Assembly: GCF_000247695.1 (NCBI RefSeq)
Contig: NW_004624848.1
Coordinates: 5,497,695-5,561,694 of the forward strand
From: Heterocephalus glaber
Taxonomy: Eukaryota > Chordata > Mammalia > Rodentia > Bathyergidae
DNA: 64,000 bases
Reading direction: 5' to 3'
The notes below the pieces were generated by a model, which saw only the letters and a program-made list of their open reading frames with translations, was not told where the DNA came from and did not search any database. This document shows positions 24,601 through 36,119 of the stretch, one piece after another (position 1 is the first letter of the stretch; each line of letters opens with the position of its first letter). The position numbers and the translations under genes were made by a program.

Positions 24601-26085
24601 TCCTATGTTAATTTTGTGACTTTTAAAGTAAATCATTAAAATTTCTTAAAAGTAACTCATAATGTTACCATTTCCTTTATGCTTTGAACATATAATTCTG
24701 AAAAGAGAACATGAACTAGAACATGTTTATAAATCCTTGCCTACTAATTTTAACATATATGATGTTTAGGTCCATTTAAATTGACTTGTATCGATCACAT
24801 TATTTATCAGTCACATTTTTCATGTGCCTCGCAATTTTTATTGTTGCTGCTTTTTGGTGCCAAGTTGTTGAGAGAAGAAATTATATTTTTGAATATTCAG
24901 ATTATACTGGCTTCCTTTACATTGTTCTGGTGTTTTAGCAGGTGATTAATTAATGGCTTTTTATTCTGAGTCCGTCAGGTTTGGTTGCATGGTTTCTCAG
25001 CCTGGGTCAAGGGTAGGTTTAGGTCTTTTTCTGCACTCTTACAAGAGATGAACTTATGGGTCTCAGCTGGGCTCTTTGATCAGTGTCGCTGTCCAATCCA
25101 GAAGTCAGAACTGTGCCTCTTCAGCCCACAGCAGAGTCTGGCCCGTGCCTCAGGTCTCTCTCTAGACCTCCAGCCTCTTCTCTCTGACTTCTAGCTCATA
25201 AATCCCACACACATCATTAGTTTGTCTTTCGGATTCGTGCTCTTTCCTCAGAGAGAGTGCTGCTCTCAGTTTGAAATCATTTTCTTTTTGCTGTTTTGGA
25301 AGTCAGATAATGTCCTCAGGAAGAAAGAAAATTCAGACCTGATGTTTACATGTCTTTTTCCTTTCTCTTAAGAATTCAAGTGCACTGCTGTCAGTGATCC
25401 AACTTTTGAACCAGTTACTTTTATATTTTGTTCACTACAATGATAAATGTAAATAAAATGTATTTTTATACAGAGGCAATTTATAAATTGAAAGATTGAT
25501 TGTTCATGTGAAAATAAAGTTACTTTGTAATCACATCTGCAAACCTTATTCTCATGAACTTTTGACATTCTGTATTTGATCATTTCAGTACTCTCAAGAT
25601 AGGCTGCTGAAATTGAATATACAATTAAGCTACAACAATATAATCAGTAGTTTCCTCATAAATATTTCACATATGGCCAACTGGGGAAAGATGTGGTGTG
25701 CTGAATTTTATGGTGTTAATATTACTGCTATGGTCAGTTGCAATATGCAAAAATTTGTTGTTGTTTTTTCAAACCCAAGAGCCGAACCTAGTAAATATAA
25801 AACTATAATTGTTAGGGTAAATTTATTCTTTTGTTTGTTTGTTTGTTCTTATAAACATTTATTTTTCCTCTAAATTTATTGTGCTTTTCTATAATGATGT
25901 GAAAAGTCTTCATTTCCCTTTTCCCAAGTGTTGAAGTTCAAAAAGTCAGGTCTTAACCATAGACTAATCTTCATCTCTTCAATGTCTTGTATGTTGATTT
26001 AGTTTCATATGTATTTATATTAGTTTTCCTCTAGGATTTATACATCAATATATATATTCCTACACAGATATATACAAGCTTTTCA
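21640..26085. other. Mixed unique DNA, no gene recognised
   Basis: Moderate-GC patches at about 22380-22980, 23000-23340, 23880-24070 and 24960-25200 carry open frames of 60-118 codons on one or both strands. None shows a domain I know or consistent exon borders. A pyrimidine-rich acceptor-like CTTTCTCTGGCAG lies at about 22627-22639. Nothing here supports a named gene. Confidence 0.4.
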
Positions 26086-26089
26086 TCCT

Positions 26090-26575
26090 CATCTTACCAC
26101 TTGAGAATACAACTTTAAGTATGTTTTACACAGCTGTTCCTTGGTCAGGGTCATTTGCAAGAGCAAGTCGGTTTCTGAAAAAATCTTGTTTTGTAGGTGA
26201 AGGATCCATTGAGGGATTCTCATTAATGTCTTCCCTGTATTCTGATCCACTGGACCTGGAAATGGGAAAGGTTTGATGTCACCATCAGCCCCAAGGACCA
26301 CAGAAATCTTCACCAGTTGTGTTCCCTTTTTTTTTTTTTTTAAAGAGCTTGCGGAAGGAGCTGCGAAAGCCCCCTTTCTGGTCTTGCCTGGGATTTTGAT
26401 GGCTGAAAGATGTTTGTTCACTTTCTCTTTCTTCCTTTGGACAGAAGCTGGTGGTATCTTCTAAATGGGTCTGCTTTTCGCTTTGGGGCCTCTCTCAGGG
26501 GAAGAAGGTCCGCGGAGCGCTGTGGGCAGAGACGGGAGCGGCCAGGCCGAGCGCCTGAGCCGCGAGGGTAAATGT
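26090..26575 (-). pseudogene. Probable decayed processed-mRNA retrocopy, parent unknown
   Basis: On the minus strand a CpG-bearing leader (26575 to about 26490) runs without intron-like breaks into a coding-like body that shifts between frames. One frame has KGGFRSSFRKLFKKK before a stop. A later stretch reads NPSMDPSPTKQDFFRNRLAL. A third frame stays open for 110 codons (26089-26421). A 14-base A-run (T-run at about 26327-26342) lies inside the body, where slippage may have caused the frameshift. The frame changes and stops argue against an active gene. No 3' A-tail or clear target duplication is visible. I cannot name the parent, and old repeat-derived sequence is an alternative. Confidence 0.3.
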
Positions 26576-26599
26576 ATTCGTATTTGTTATTTAGAATTT

Positions 26600-29470
26600 G
26601 CACTGATCTAAGGGCTCAGGACCTTGTACTAACCTGAGGAATTTGTTGTTCATATGTTTCTAGTTACTCTCTTTTGTGTAGGTGTTTGTGCATATCTGTG
26701 TATGTGTGTGTAAAGCTTCAACTAAATCGGTCACGTTTCCACTGAATTGGTTGAACGCAATTTTCCATATAGAATTTATCAGTATCGTATTTATCTTTGC
26801 CATTTTGTCCTCACTAGGATGCGGTACCCAATCCACAGGATGGAAAGGAGGGGAGGTTTGCTTTGGCTCAGTCCATTCCTGCTGGCTCCAGAGTACGAGG
26901 GTGCGGTGGGTCACAGCAGAGGGAAGGCGTGCAACCCAGGGCCTCCAGGAAGCAGAGGGAAGGGAGAGCCAGGGATCCACCAGTCAGGGACCCAACTCCC
27001 CCTAGCCTCCCGGTGGGCAGTTCCAGCGCCCCAGGGTCCAGTCAGTGCCCTTTCACAGAAGCTTCTGGGGGATTTAGGGCTGAGCCATAACAATATTTGG
27101 GGGCAGAAAAGTCCACATTGCACTAATGAAAAAAGTGCAAAATGCTAATAAAGATTCTTAAGAGAATGGTGTTAGATGTCAACTGTGTTTCCATTCTCCC
27201 TCCATTTAGAGTGACTTTTCATGACTCAGAAGTAGCTACATGTGTGATAACAGGTTTTGATTTCATGATTAAGGCAGTGTTTCATGACACTATTGATACT
27301 TATATTTAAATGTCATGCTTTACTTCTCATGTCTATAGTATGCTAGTACATGGGAGCACAACATTTACTATAATACACTATGAATTTTTAAATTTGTTAT
27401 AGGTATACAGATTACAAGAATTTCTGAAACACTTAATATTCAAAGAGTTATGAAAATAAATATTTCCAGAAAATTTGTTTTGTGAAACTTTATTTTGGGA
27501 AAAAAGTATGATTTGGGGGGTAGAGAATAAACCATGACTGAAACTGACTGAAAGACCTCAGTTTTTTATTGTGCCTCGGGTTGACTGTGAAAAAACATTC
27601 TTGTTTTGATCTTAGTGCAGAGAATTCACGGCTAATATTCAATGTGTTATGAATCTTCAAATATAACAAACTGTTTTAGGTTCAGCTTTCTCATGTTGAG
27701 TTTAATTTCACAGGACACCTTTGATGTTCTTTGTAAATCGAAATTTTAAGATTAATGGCATTTGTTCACATTCCTATGTCTAGGTAATCTCAAATTATAA
27801 TTGGTAACAGCAACTTTGCTTCATGTCCCAATGGTCAGGGAATTCACTGCATTTATAGAAGAGAAACCTGCTGAGGCCCTCCCAACAAGGGTGCAAGTCA
27901 GACACTGCACTAGGCTTAAAATCTCCTCCCCCAGCGTCGCTCTCCAGTCCCCAGAAATTGCAAATGCTACCTCCGAGCCAGAGGCTCCGCCGAGGTGATT
28001 AAGTACAGATTTTGAGGCGGCAAGATAATCCTTTGTGGGTTTTACATGGCCAAAAACGTTAAGGAAGTAGAAAAAGCTTTGCCAAAAGACAGAAGAGGTA
28101 GAGGCAATGTGAACATGAGGGCTGACCAATGTGGTCCAAGCCAAGAGAGGCCATGACCCAGGAGCAGGGAGAGGAAGGGAGGGAAGCCAGATTAGACCTC
28201 CGGCCTCCGAAGCTCTCAGGGAAGAATATACTTCTGCTGCTCAGTCACCAAGTTTATCGCGATTTGTTAGAAAAGCCATAAGAACTAATACAGATTCTCT
28301 CGTTTGGACTTGAGATCTTGGGTGACGAAAAGAACAAGGATAGCGGCAGTGAGGTCTGCAACAAAATGAAGTTCTGAGGAGGAGGCGCAGTCAGCAATGG
28401 GGGGCGAAGACCACCCGCCCCAGAGAGGCACCGCCCCTCAGCTTCCTTCCAGGGAGGTGTGTGTGTGATTCCAGTTCCAAATTATGCTGCACCCCTCCTG
28501 TTTGCTTCCTCCCTTTGTCTCTCCCTCCCTCCTTCCCTCCTTCCTTTCTTCCTCCTTATTTAATCTACAGTTTGAACTACAATTATTTAATTAAGATTTC
28601 CATTGATTAACCAATGTCAGTTTACTACAATAATAACACAATATTTTTAGTTACATATCAATGATATGACATATCTTTCAAATAATGTATATATGCTGCT
28701 CTCCAAACATTAGGAATTTTAAAAATCAAAGATTCTAAACATTTATTAGGTACTAACTGTGAAAATTAATAATTTTACATACTTCCCATTATAAAATTGC
28801 TCACTATCAAAATTGCATTCATTTTTATTTACTGTTCTTGAACACTTCAAAGTGCTGATTAACTTGCCCAATTTCAATCTGCAGATAATAGATAGATTTG
28901 GTACCTAAACTAGTTATAAGGCTTATGGATTTTCATATGTAGCAACACTGCCTTAAAAGAAGAATATTTCATAAAATAAAAAAAGTTCCATACTTGGGTA
29001 TGTGGCCACATAAAAAGAATAAAGGAATTGTATGCTATTTTTGATAATATTTTTATCTTTGACCCAGTTTCATTTTAACTGCTTCAGTCTCTTGAACTAA
29101 TTATATATATTTCTTAGACTTACTGTAAGGGGGCACCGCTCTGTTATCAGAATATATATTTTTACCCGGAATGTTTTCATCAAACAACTCCTTCTGAGTA
29201 AAAGATAAGATGAAGGTATTTTGATTAAATGTAGAAATTAATAAATGCCATCAAATAAAACACTGATGCCTTTGAATTTGTTATTTATGATAAGTAGACA
29301 TTCATGAAAAATAGATTACATGTCAGTTGCATCAATTGGTAATCATATAGTAAATATTTTCAAGTAGTACTAACGTCATTTTTCCTAATATTTGTATTTT
29401 CCTTTTTTAACATTTCAGTTCATATTTGTCACATAGAATATCTTGGTTTTAATAAATGACTCCAGCCCTG
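26600..29470. other. Mixed DNA; two GC-rich patches, no gene recognised
   Basis: GC-rich patches at about 26820-27090 and 27860-28450 hold overlapping open frames on both strands (up to 133 codons). They lack consistent codon signature or family resemblance. A C/T-rich (TTCC)n-like tract lies at about 28495-28555. The remainder is AT-rich. Confidence 0.4.
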
Positions 29471-29479
29471 CCATGTGAG

Positions 29480-29770
29480 CAGCGAGTTCCCAACCATTTT
29501 TTGCACCACAGACTGGTTTTGTGGAAGACAATTTTTCCATGGCAAGGGAGTATGGTGGTGGAGTATGTTCTCAGAAGGAGCTCCCAGGCCGGTCCCTCTG
29601 TGTGCATTTCATGGCAGGGTTCAAGCTCCAGCTAGGATCCAGTGCTGCCATGGATCTGACAGGGGACAGAGCTCAGCCTTGAGGCAGGCAGTGGGGGGGG
29701 GGCTGTGCAACCGGCTCCTGACAGGCTACACATGGGTCCTGGTCCACGGCCTGCAGGTCAGGGACCCCTG
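29480..29770 (+). mobile_element. MER1-like hAT (Charlie group) non-autonomous transposon
   Basis: It starts CAGCGAGTTCCCAACCATTT and ends AGGTCAGGGACCCCTG, giving imperfect terminal inverted repeats. Internal text matches MER1: 'CTGGTTTTGTGGAAGACA', 'ATTTTTCCATGG', 'GGATCTGACAGGGGACAGAG' and 'CCTGGTCCACGGCCTGC'. Length (291 bp) is close to the family's usual size, so the copy is nearly complete. The 8-bp flanks CATGTGAG and ATAAAGAG agree only in part, as expected for an old insertion. The 98-codon frame across it is fortuitous. Confidence 0.75.
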
Positions 29771-30109
29771 ATAAAGAGCCCGAGAAATTCCTGGAAACAT
29801 GGAAAATCTGGAAATTGATCAGAGAACTGAGATCACTGGGTAAATAGCCACTCCCAATTCAAGAAAGACAGCTATACCAATGTGGAAATCCCATCTGAGA
29901 AGAAGTTATTGGGAAGAGAAAGTGTTAGAGAAGAAAAAAACTGGTGGAAACATTTAAATTGTAATGTTGATGAAATGATTTATAAAATGTACAATTATTA
30001 CATTATAACATTAAATAAAATAGAACATTAAGATGCACAATTAAAACCTGAGGAGTCAATGAAAGATGGAAAAAAGAGAAGAAACAAGAACCAAGTTATA
30101 CTAATAAGC

Positions 30110-31310
30110 AAGTGTAACAAGGACACAGAATACAAGGTCACTATAAGAATTTAATTTCATTTGTACATACCAGCATTGAAAAATTACAATTCACAATTTT
30201 AAAAACGTCCTTTAAGTAGCAACACTGAATATGAAGTACTGCAATGTAAATTTAATGAGTATTCTTATGCAGAAAAATGAAAGAATTCTGATGAATGAAC
30301 ATAAACTAGATCAAATTAAAGGGAAAGACACTCCATGTCCTTGGATTAGAAATTTTTAATATAAGGCCCAATTTTAATGTGTCCCAATTTGACCTATAGA
30401 TTAAATGCAATCATAACCAAGCACTCAGAATGTTATTTTGTAGATGCTCAAACCTGATTTGAACCTTTAAATGCAAGTGCAAAATATAATATCGATGAAA
30501 AATTTGGAAAACCATCACTACCTGGAAAGCTGCTCAGGAAGGTGGTCCCTGATAAAGGGGAAAAGCGGATGTAAGGGAAGAAGAATGGGATTTTCAACAA
30601 GTAGGCATTCCCATGCACAGCACTGAATACTTATCCTTCAGAACCTTAACCCCAAAAGGGCTACTTGCATTACTCAACATGGGGATGGCTTGGGTAACCT
30701 TGGATTCAGCAACGAGTGTGTTTGGACAAGACATCATGCACGAAAGAAAAATCTGATCACTTGGACTTTATTAAAATAGTATTCTCTGTGAAATACACCA
30801 CTCGTAGAATGAAAAGATAGTCCAAACCTGAGATAACATGTTATAAATGCATATCAAATAAAATATTTTATCCAAATAGAAAAGAAAACATAAAGCTCAA
30901 CAATGGGCAAAAACTTTACCTAATATTAAGTGGAAAACTATAAGCAAATAGCTCACTAAAGAAAACATACACTTCTCAAATAAGAGTAAAACCTTCCCCC
31001 AAATCATGTCATTAGGGATCTACAAATTAAGGCAAGATACCACTGCACATATCATGGGATGGCTGAGCTTCCACAGCCTCTCAGCCCTCAAAGCTGACAC
31101 GGCCAATTGCTTGTGAAATCGAGGAGAGCAAGAATTCTTATTCCTTACTGGTGGAACAAGAAAGGTGCAGCCCATCAAATCAATTTTCTCGTCTGTATTT
31201 AGTCCTAACAGAAGATCAGCAATCAAATTCCAAGGTATTTACTCAATTGATGTGAAAAGACATTCCCATGTTAAGTTCTACACATTGATATTAATGCACT
31301 GGATCCATTA
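30110..31310 (+). mobile_element. Ancient L1 ORF2 fragment (L1M-like)
   Basis: The plus strand tracks ORF2 of old L1s in order: 'CATTTGTACATACCAGC', 'CTAGATCAAATTAAAGGG', 'GATTAAATGCAATCATAACC', 'AGGCATTCCCATGCAC', 'CACTTGGACTTTATTAAAA', 'GAAAACATACACTTCTCAAA', 'ACCACTGCACATATCATGGG' and 'TTACTGGTGGAACAAG'. The frame is destroyed. Sequence immediately left (29780-30110) may be part of the same element. Confidence 0.7.
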
Positions 31311-31595
31311 ATATGAATTACCAAGTATTTTTGGAAATTAACAGTTTACTACTGGGTCCCTTTGTGTCATGCAACTATATCTTATTAGTCAGAGACCTGT
31401 CCCTGGAACAAAAGTCATACTGGCTATGTAAAGTGAGAGATTTAAATTAATATAGAGAATGGTTTAAGGAGCAAGAAGATTACAATGCATCATCACCCTG
31501 AGGGTAGGAAATCGGAAGGGGGAGTGTGACTGCTCAAATGAGGGACTCTTTACAGGGAGATATTTGTGAGTGAGTTTCTGCACACAGACTTTGAG

Positions 31596-31960
31596 TGAGT
31601 CAGTCAGCTTCTCATCACTATGACAAATACTGCAGTAATCAACTTATAAAAAGAAAAGGATCACTTTGGCTCACAGTTTTGGAAGTTCTAGTCCATGGTC
31701 CAAGGGCCTTGTTGCTGGTGGACTTACAGCCGGGCAGGCAGAGCATGAGGGGAGCACATGCCACTCACCCCACAGCCACCACCAACATGAGTCGGGGAGA
31801 GGCAGGGGTCACACAGTCCCCTCAGGGCTCCACTCCCAGGCTTAGAGATGCCCTTGTGGTGCCACCTCTGAAATGCCCCAGCATCTCCCAATACCCCTAC
31901 CCTCAGGCCAGGCCTCAAACACATGGGCCTGTGGGGTACACTGAGACCCAAAGTGCAGTC
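31596..31960 (-). mobile_element. MaLR-type solo LTR
   Basis: The plus strand begins GTCAGTCAGCTTCTCATCAC, 'GGATCACTTTGGCTCACAG' and 'CTAGTCCATGGTCCAAGG', then an AG-rich middle and 'CTTGTGGTGCCACCTCTGAA'. This is the same layout (reverse strand) as the elements at 47.8 and 62.5 kb. It is a retroviral-like LTR with no genes; the 176-codon open frame across it is LTR-derived. Confidence 0.6.
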
Positions 31961-32046
31961 ACCAGCTGTCCTTGGACCCTGGGGCTCAGAGGAGCCACTT
32001 TAGAAGCCGCTGCTCCCCTGGCTCCAGAGAGGACCTCTCCAAAGGC

Positions 32047-32080
32047 CCTGCTGGTGCTGGTGCTGGTGCTGGTGCTAGTG
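32047..32080. repeat. (GGTGCT)n short tandem repeat
   Basis: Four to five GGTGCT hexamers, the last ending in GCTAGTG. It accounts for the Leu-Val repeats in the overlapping plus-strand frame and the Ser-Thr repeats on the minus strand. Confidence 0.95.
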
Positions 32081-33367
32081 TTTCCATGCTGGTTCACTCT
32101 GGCAAGAACACAAGAGGAAGGGTGACTTTCACCTTCCTCTACCTTTTGGTCTTCCTCTAGAAGTTTCTACTGGTAAAATGCGACAAGACCACGAAAAGAA
32201 AGAATGTATAAATAACATATCTGCCTCTGCTCTAGCTTTTGCATCACGGTGTGCAATAGATGGATTCGGAGTTGGTAGACAACTGTCTACAATTTTCAAT
32301 TCTAAAGTTCTATTAATCATAAACCACAATGTATACTGTACCTTCACTTCATATGATGAAGAGAACAACGCAAATGACTTCCTTAAGACACCAATAACAG
32401 TATACGTACATAAATATAGAAGTATATTTTGACATATTCATAAGAAAACTATTACATGTAAATTTAAGTGCTATTTAAAAATATTATTTAACTATCGACA
32501 TTTAATTGTAACAATTATCTTATTAAATGAAAATAATATATTGTGAGCCATCATATAAATAAATGTCCATGTATATTCACAATTACTAAAAGAAATCATG
32601 AGGGTAATAACCCAAAATATACTGATTCTAGCTGAGTGAAGAGAAAATGTCAGAGGGTGGTTCCCTTACTTATGTTAATCCTGTGTTCTAAATCAGAACA
32701 ATTACAATTACAGTTATAATTATAATCAGAGAATCCAATAAGGAATGAATGTTATCATATTTCTTCATTTATGTAATTCATTGTGTTTCAGTTTCTGATT
32801 AGAATCAGAAAGTAAAGACTTTCAACAGTCTTACTTCGATTTTATTTTAATTCTCCCTCATATTTTCATAAAACTAACCAATTCCCACAAAGCATCTATG
32901 AATGATATTGATATATGCATAGTGATTTTTGTGCAAAATAAATATGCTAAATTATTGACATGCTTCCATACAAGAGTACCTAATAAATAACCTTATACAT
33001 AAGGGTATGCCCATAAAACAGAATTTTATATTCGACATTAAAAAATACCCTAACTTGAGGTCTACACATTGAAGTCCATCTGCCACACTCTGTCATGTTC
33101 CTCCTGGCCTACGCTCGCTAGGCCACTACTGCTGTGCTGAACTGGAGTCAGGTGCGCTACAACAGAGCGTGGAGTCTGGAGCCCATCTGATCACACAAGT
33201 GTGGAAACGGCCATTATAAGAGCAGTGTGCATTCACACACACACACACAGACTGCGTGGAGGTAATGTGTTTGGGAAGTAGTGTTAACATTAGAAGGTAA
33301 AAACTGAATCTTGGGCCTGAATGTAGAAATATTTATGAGGCATCAGCTTTTTGAATAGGTGTCACAC

Positions 33368-33395
<28 letters not shown>
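33368..33395. repeat. (ATT)n microsatellite
   Basis: Nine perfect ATT units. Confidence 0.97.
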
Positions 33396-33399
<4 letters not shown>

Positions 33400-33489
33400 A
33401 AAATAATTTGATCATAAGTTCTCATATAACATGTTCTGACAGCAAGACCTCTAATCACTCGAAGACCGGAAGTGTGCCCTAGTTGCTAG

Positions 33490-33555
33490 CCCTGCTTCTC
33501 GCTGTTGTGACAAAATCCCTGAGAGTCAGCTGAACAGTGGAAAGGTTCATGGGCC
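33490..33555 (-). mobile_element. Truncated MaLR LTR edge
   Basis: CTGTTGTGACAAAATCCCTG followed by GGAAAGGTTCATGGG matches the outer edge of the reverse-strand LTRs elsewhere in the window. The match then stops and CpG-rich sequence begins. Confidence 0.4.
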
Positions 33556-34110
33556 CGGGGTGTGAGGCCCTGCCGTCCCCCGCCTCGCCTCGCTCAGGCC
33601 CAGGCCCGGGGAGAAGCCCAGCGCAGCCCGCAGGTCCCCTCCTCCTGCTGCCAGGCCCGGCCTCCAGCCCCACTGCCCCGAGACGCCCCTCCCCGTGTGC
33701 TGCCGCCCGGAGGTCACCCCGAGACAGGGCGGCGCGCTCTGCTGATCCCCGGTGCCCTCCTGGCTCGGAGCAGCCTGCCGGTGAACAGGAATCGCCAGGA
33801 CGCCAAGCGGGCACAGAGAGGCGCCTGGGTGAGGGTGGCGGAGAGGGGAGACCCCAACCCTGCGTTCTGGAGACCAGAAAATGCGATCACAGTTTAAGAA
33901 TCGCCGCCGAGTTGTGCTGCGATTCCGCCAAAGAGCCAGTGGCATGCTGAAACCAGTCAGCTTAGCTACCGTGCAAGCCACTAATAAAAACGTTATCATC
34001 AAATTGACGAAATACTACGGAATAGCTAACCGGCGGATGCACTTGCCTACAAATGCAGCGCATTTTCAGTGGAAAGTAAAGAATTCGAGGAAAACCTACA
34101 GAGGTAACAG
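33540..34110. promoter_or_regulatory. CpG-rich block, candidate island/first exon
   Basis: I count about 28 CpGs in 33540-33880 and more than 10 further CpGs to 34110, against a CpG-poor AT-rich background. It contains a donor-like GCGCCTGG|GTGAGG at about 33821-33834 (plus strand). Open frames exist on both strands (137 and 111 codons plus, 151 codons minus). All are proline/arginine/glycine-rich at the GC-rich end and I recognise none. The right third (33880-34115) has balanced base composition yet retains CpG, and its 78-codon plus frame is basic. It could be a promoter with a first exon, or a recently inserted GC-rich retrocopy that has not yet decayed. Confidence 0.4.
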
Positions 34111-34114
34111 AGGG

Positions 34115-35590
34115 TGATATTTCCAGACCTTCACCATTCTCAGTTTGGAAGTATGAAGAGCTGTGTTCGCCCGGAGCTGCTCTTAGATTTTACTAATTAG
34201 CAAGTATTTTGACAGGTTCTGTGCTACCGAGTGTTTGGGGACACTCTTTGCTGTATGCTTCAGAAATTCTGTCTAGCATGAATTTAAATGGTACCCTTAA
34301 CCTGCATATTTTTCTTCCCTTTAAAGTACATGCCATAAATTAGAAGCAGTGGGTGTACTGTTCGATCTAATTAATTTTCAAGCTCTCTGTCGGTTTTGTT
34401 TTTCTACTAGTAGTGAGAAAACATGTCACATCAAGGTAATATGCTTCTTTTCAAGGTTTGTAAAGAACATTATCAAACTCCAAGTATTTAAACTCAATAT
34501 TTTAAAAAGTACCTTGACTCTTTTAAGTCATTAGGGGAACATTCAGAGCAATAGAGCAGTAATTCACTACATTTCAGGCACCGGGGGCTTTATGTAGTTA
34601 GTACAATATAATTTACACTCAGGGAGTAGTTTATACACCTGGAAGGATCTAAGCGATTGCCTACTTAATTGACATGATTTTTAAGGAGAGATGGAGCACC
34701 CTACTATTTACATGAAAAGAAAACTGGGATTAAATTACCTCTTCAAGGTCAGAGAAAAATTAATTACTGAAGCAAGACTTGGAATTGTGTTCTCATTCTC
34801 AATATTCTACTTAGAAATCAGTCTTGATGGTGCCGGTCCTGAGAGATGAGCCTCTGTCAGCTCAGCAACAGGGTGTCTAGGTTACTTCCAAGAGACACAG
34901 GGTGATGTAACATACAACCCTTTACACGATGCATCTGCCCTCAGTAAGAGGGTCAAATCAGAAAGCCAGCAAGGTATGCAGATGTCACACAAAGCCAAAG
35001 TCTCTGGTAACCCGGGAAGGGCCAACGTTCCGTTCCGACCCCAGGTTGTTACAGGCGCAGGAAAATGTAATGCCCAGGGCCCTAGAATATAAAGACTAAA
35101 GAGCAGGCCTCACCCCGACCAGGCACACAGAGCACGCCTAAAACCGAGCTGGACAGGAGGCTCCAGTGAACACATCCTCCCACAGAAATCCCACGCTAAG
35201 CAAGACTAGTCCTGTTGGGAAGGGCACGAGAGCCCAGGGGAAAGCCCACTCTGTAGATTCCACACCAACTACAAAACACTGTCAGAAACTCACATTTTAA
35301 CCTGTACACGTATGATTCATATGTTAAGGAACTCACTCAAAAAGTTAGGTACAGAAAAGACAGGAGGGAAATTTCAGTGATACATGGAGGCTTAAATTAC
35401 TATTACTACCCCAGGCTTAAATTACTATGTATACTTATTGCATAAAGAGTATTATATAGAGGATTTGCCATGTGATGGATTCTTTAAAGTTTCATAAACA
35501 GATTAAACACACAAGGACATTAAAAGAATAAACCTATGGAAATGTATAGGTCCATAATAAAGACAAGATTTTAAAAATAAAGTCACAAAA
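34115..35590. other. Unique-looking DNA, no gene recognised
   Basis: AT-rich except for a moderate-GC patch at about 34830-35280, which might be an old LTR. No open frame of interest. Confidence 0.4.
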
Positions 35591-35603
35591 GAATGGAAAA
35601 CCC

Positions 35604-35694
35604 GGGCCGGGGATTTAGCTCAGTGGCTTCACTGCCTGCCTTGCAAGTGAAAGGTCCCAAGTTCAAGTTTGATCCCTAGTACAAAAAAAAAAAA
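35604..35694 (+). repeat. ID-type SINE with 8-bp target duplication
   Basis: Head GGGCCGGGGATTTAGCTCAG, B-box-like segment with a small duplication (CAAGTTCAAGTTTGATCCC), and a 12-base A-tail. The direct repeat GGAAAACC is at 35595-35602 and 35695-35702. Confidence 0.93.
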
Positions 35695-35814
35695 GGAAAA
35701 CCTAGTAACTGTGAGAAAGTATGACATGAATTTAAAATACCAAATAAACAAAGAAAACTATGGAAGAGATATTTGAAAATAATTTTGCAAATTTAATAGA
35801 CAACTAAACTGTTA

Positions 35815-36115
35815 AATGTTAGTGGATTACTTTTGATATTAAGAAGCAAAGATTCTCAAGTTGGATTAAACACAAAAATAACAAAAGGAAGATTTGGTCC
35901 TCAAAACAGCATTTAAAAAAACTACAGCAAAAGTAAATGAAAAACTATGGAAAATGCAAGGATTAAACAGAAGAATGTCTCAGCAAAATCTCTATCAGAC
36001 AAAAGAGACTTCAAGACAAGGAATAGTATTAAGATTAATGAAGACTGTTATATTGATAAAATGATCAGTTTATCAAATAAGTATAACAATCTCTTCCTAG
36101 GCTTTAAGGTATAGG
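35815..36115 (+). mobile_element. Ancient L1 ORF2 fragment
   Basis: 'TTCTCAAGTTGGATTAAAC', 'CAGCAAAATCTCTATCAGAC' and 'AAAAGAGACTTCAAGACAAG' follow the N-terminal/RT-proximal part of ORF2 in plus orientation. The frame is lost. Confidence 0.5.
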
Positions 36116-36119
36116 CATT

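Noticed and set aside
31595..32160. 176-codon plus-strand frame as a possible gene
   Set aside because: Most of it lies in a MaLR-type LTR and its end is a GGTGCT hexamer repeat; antisense frames are open too.
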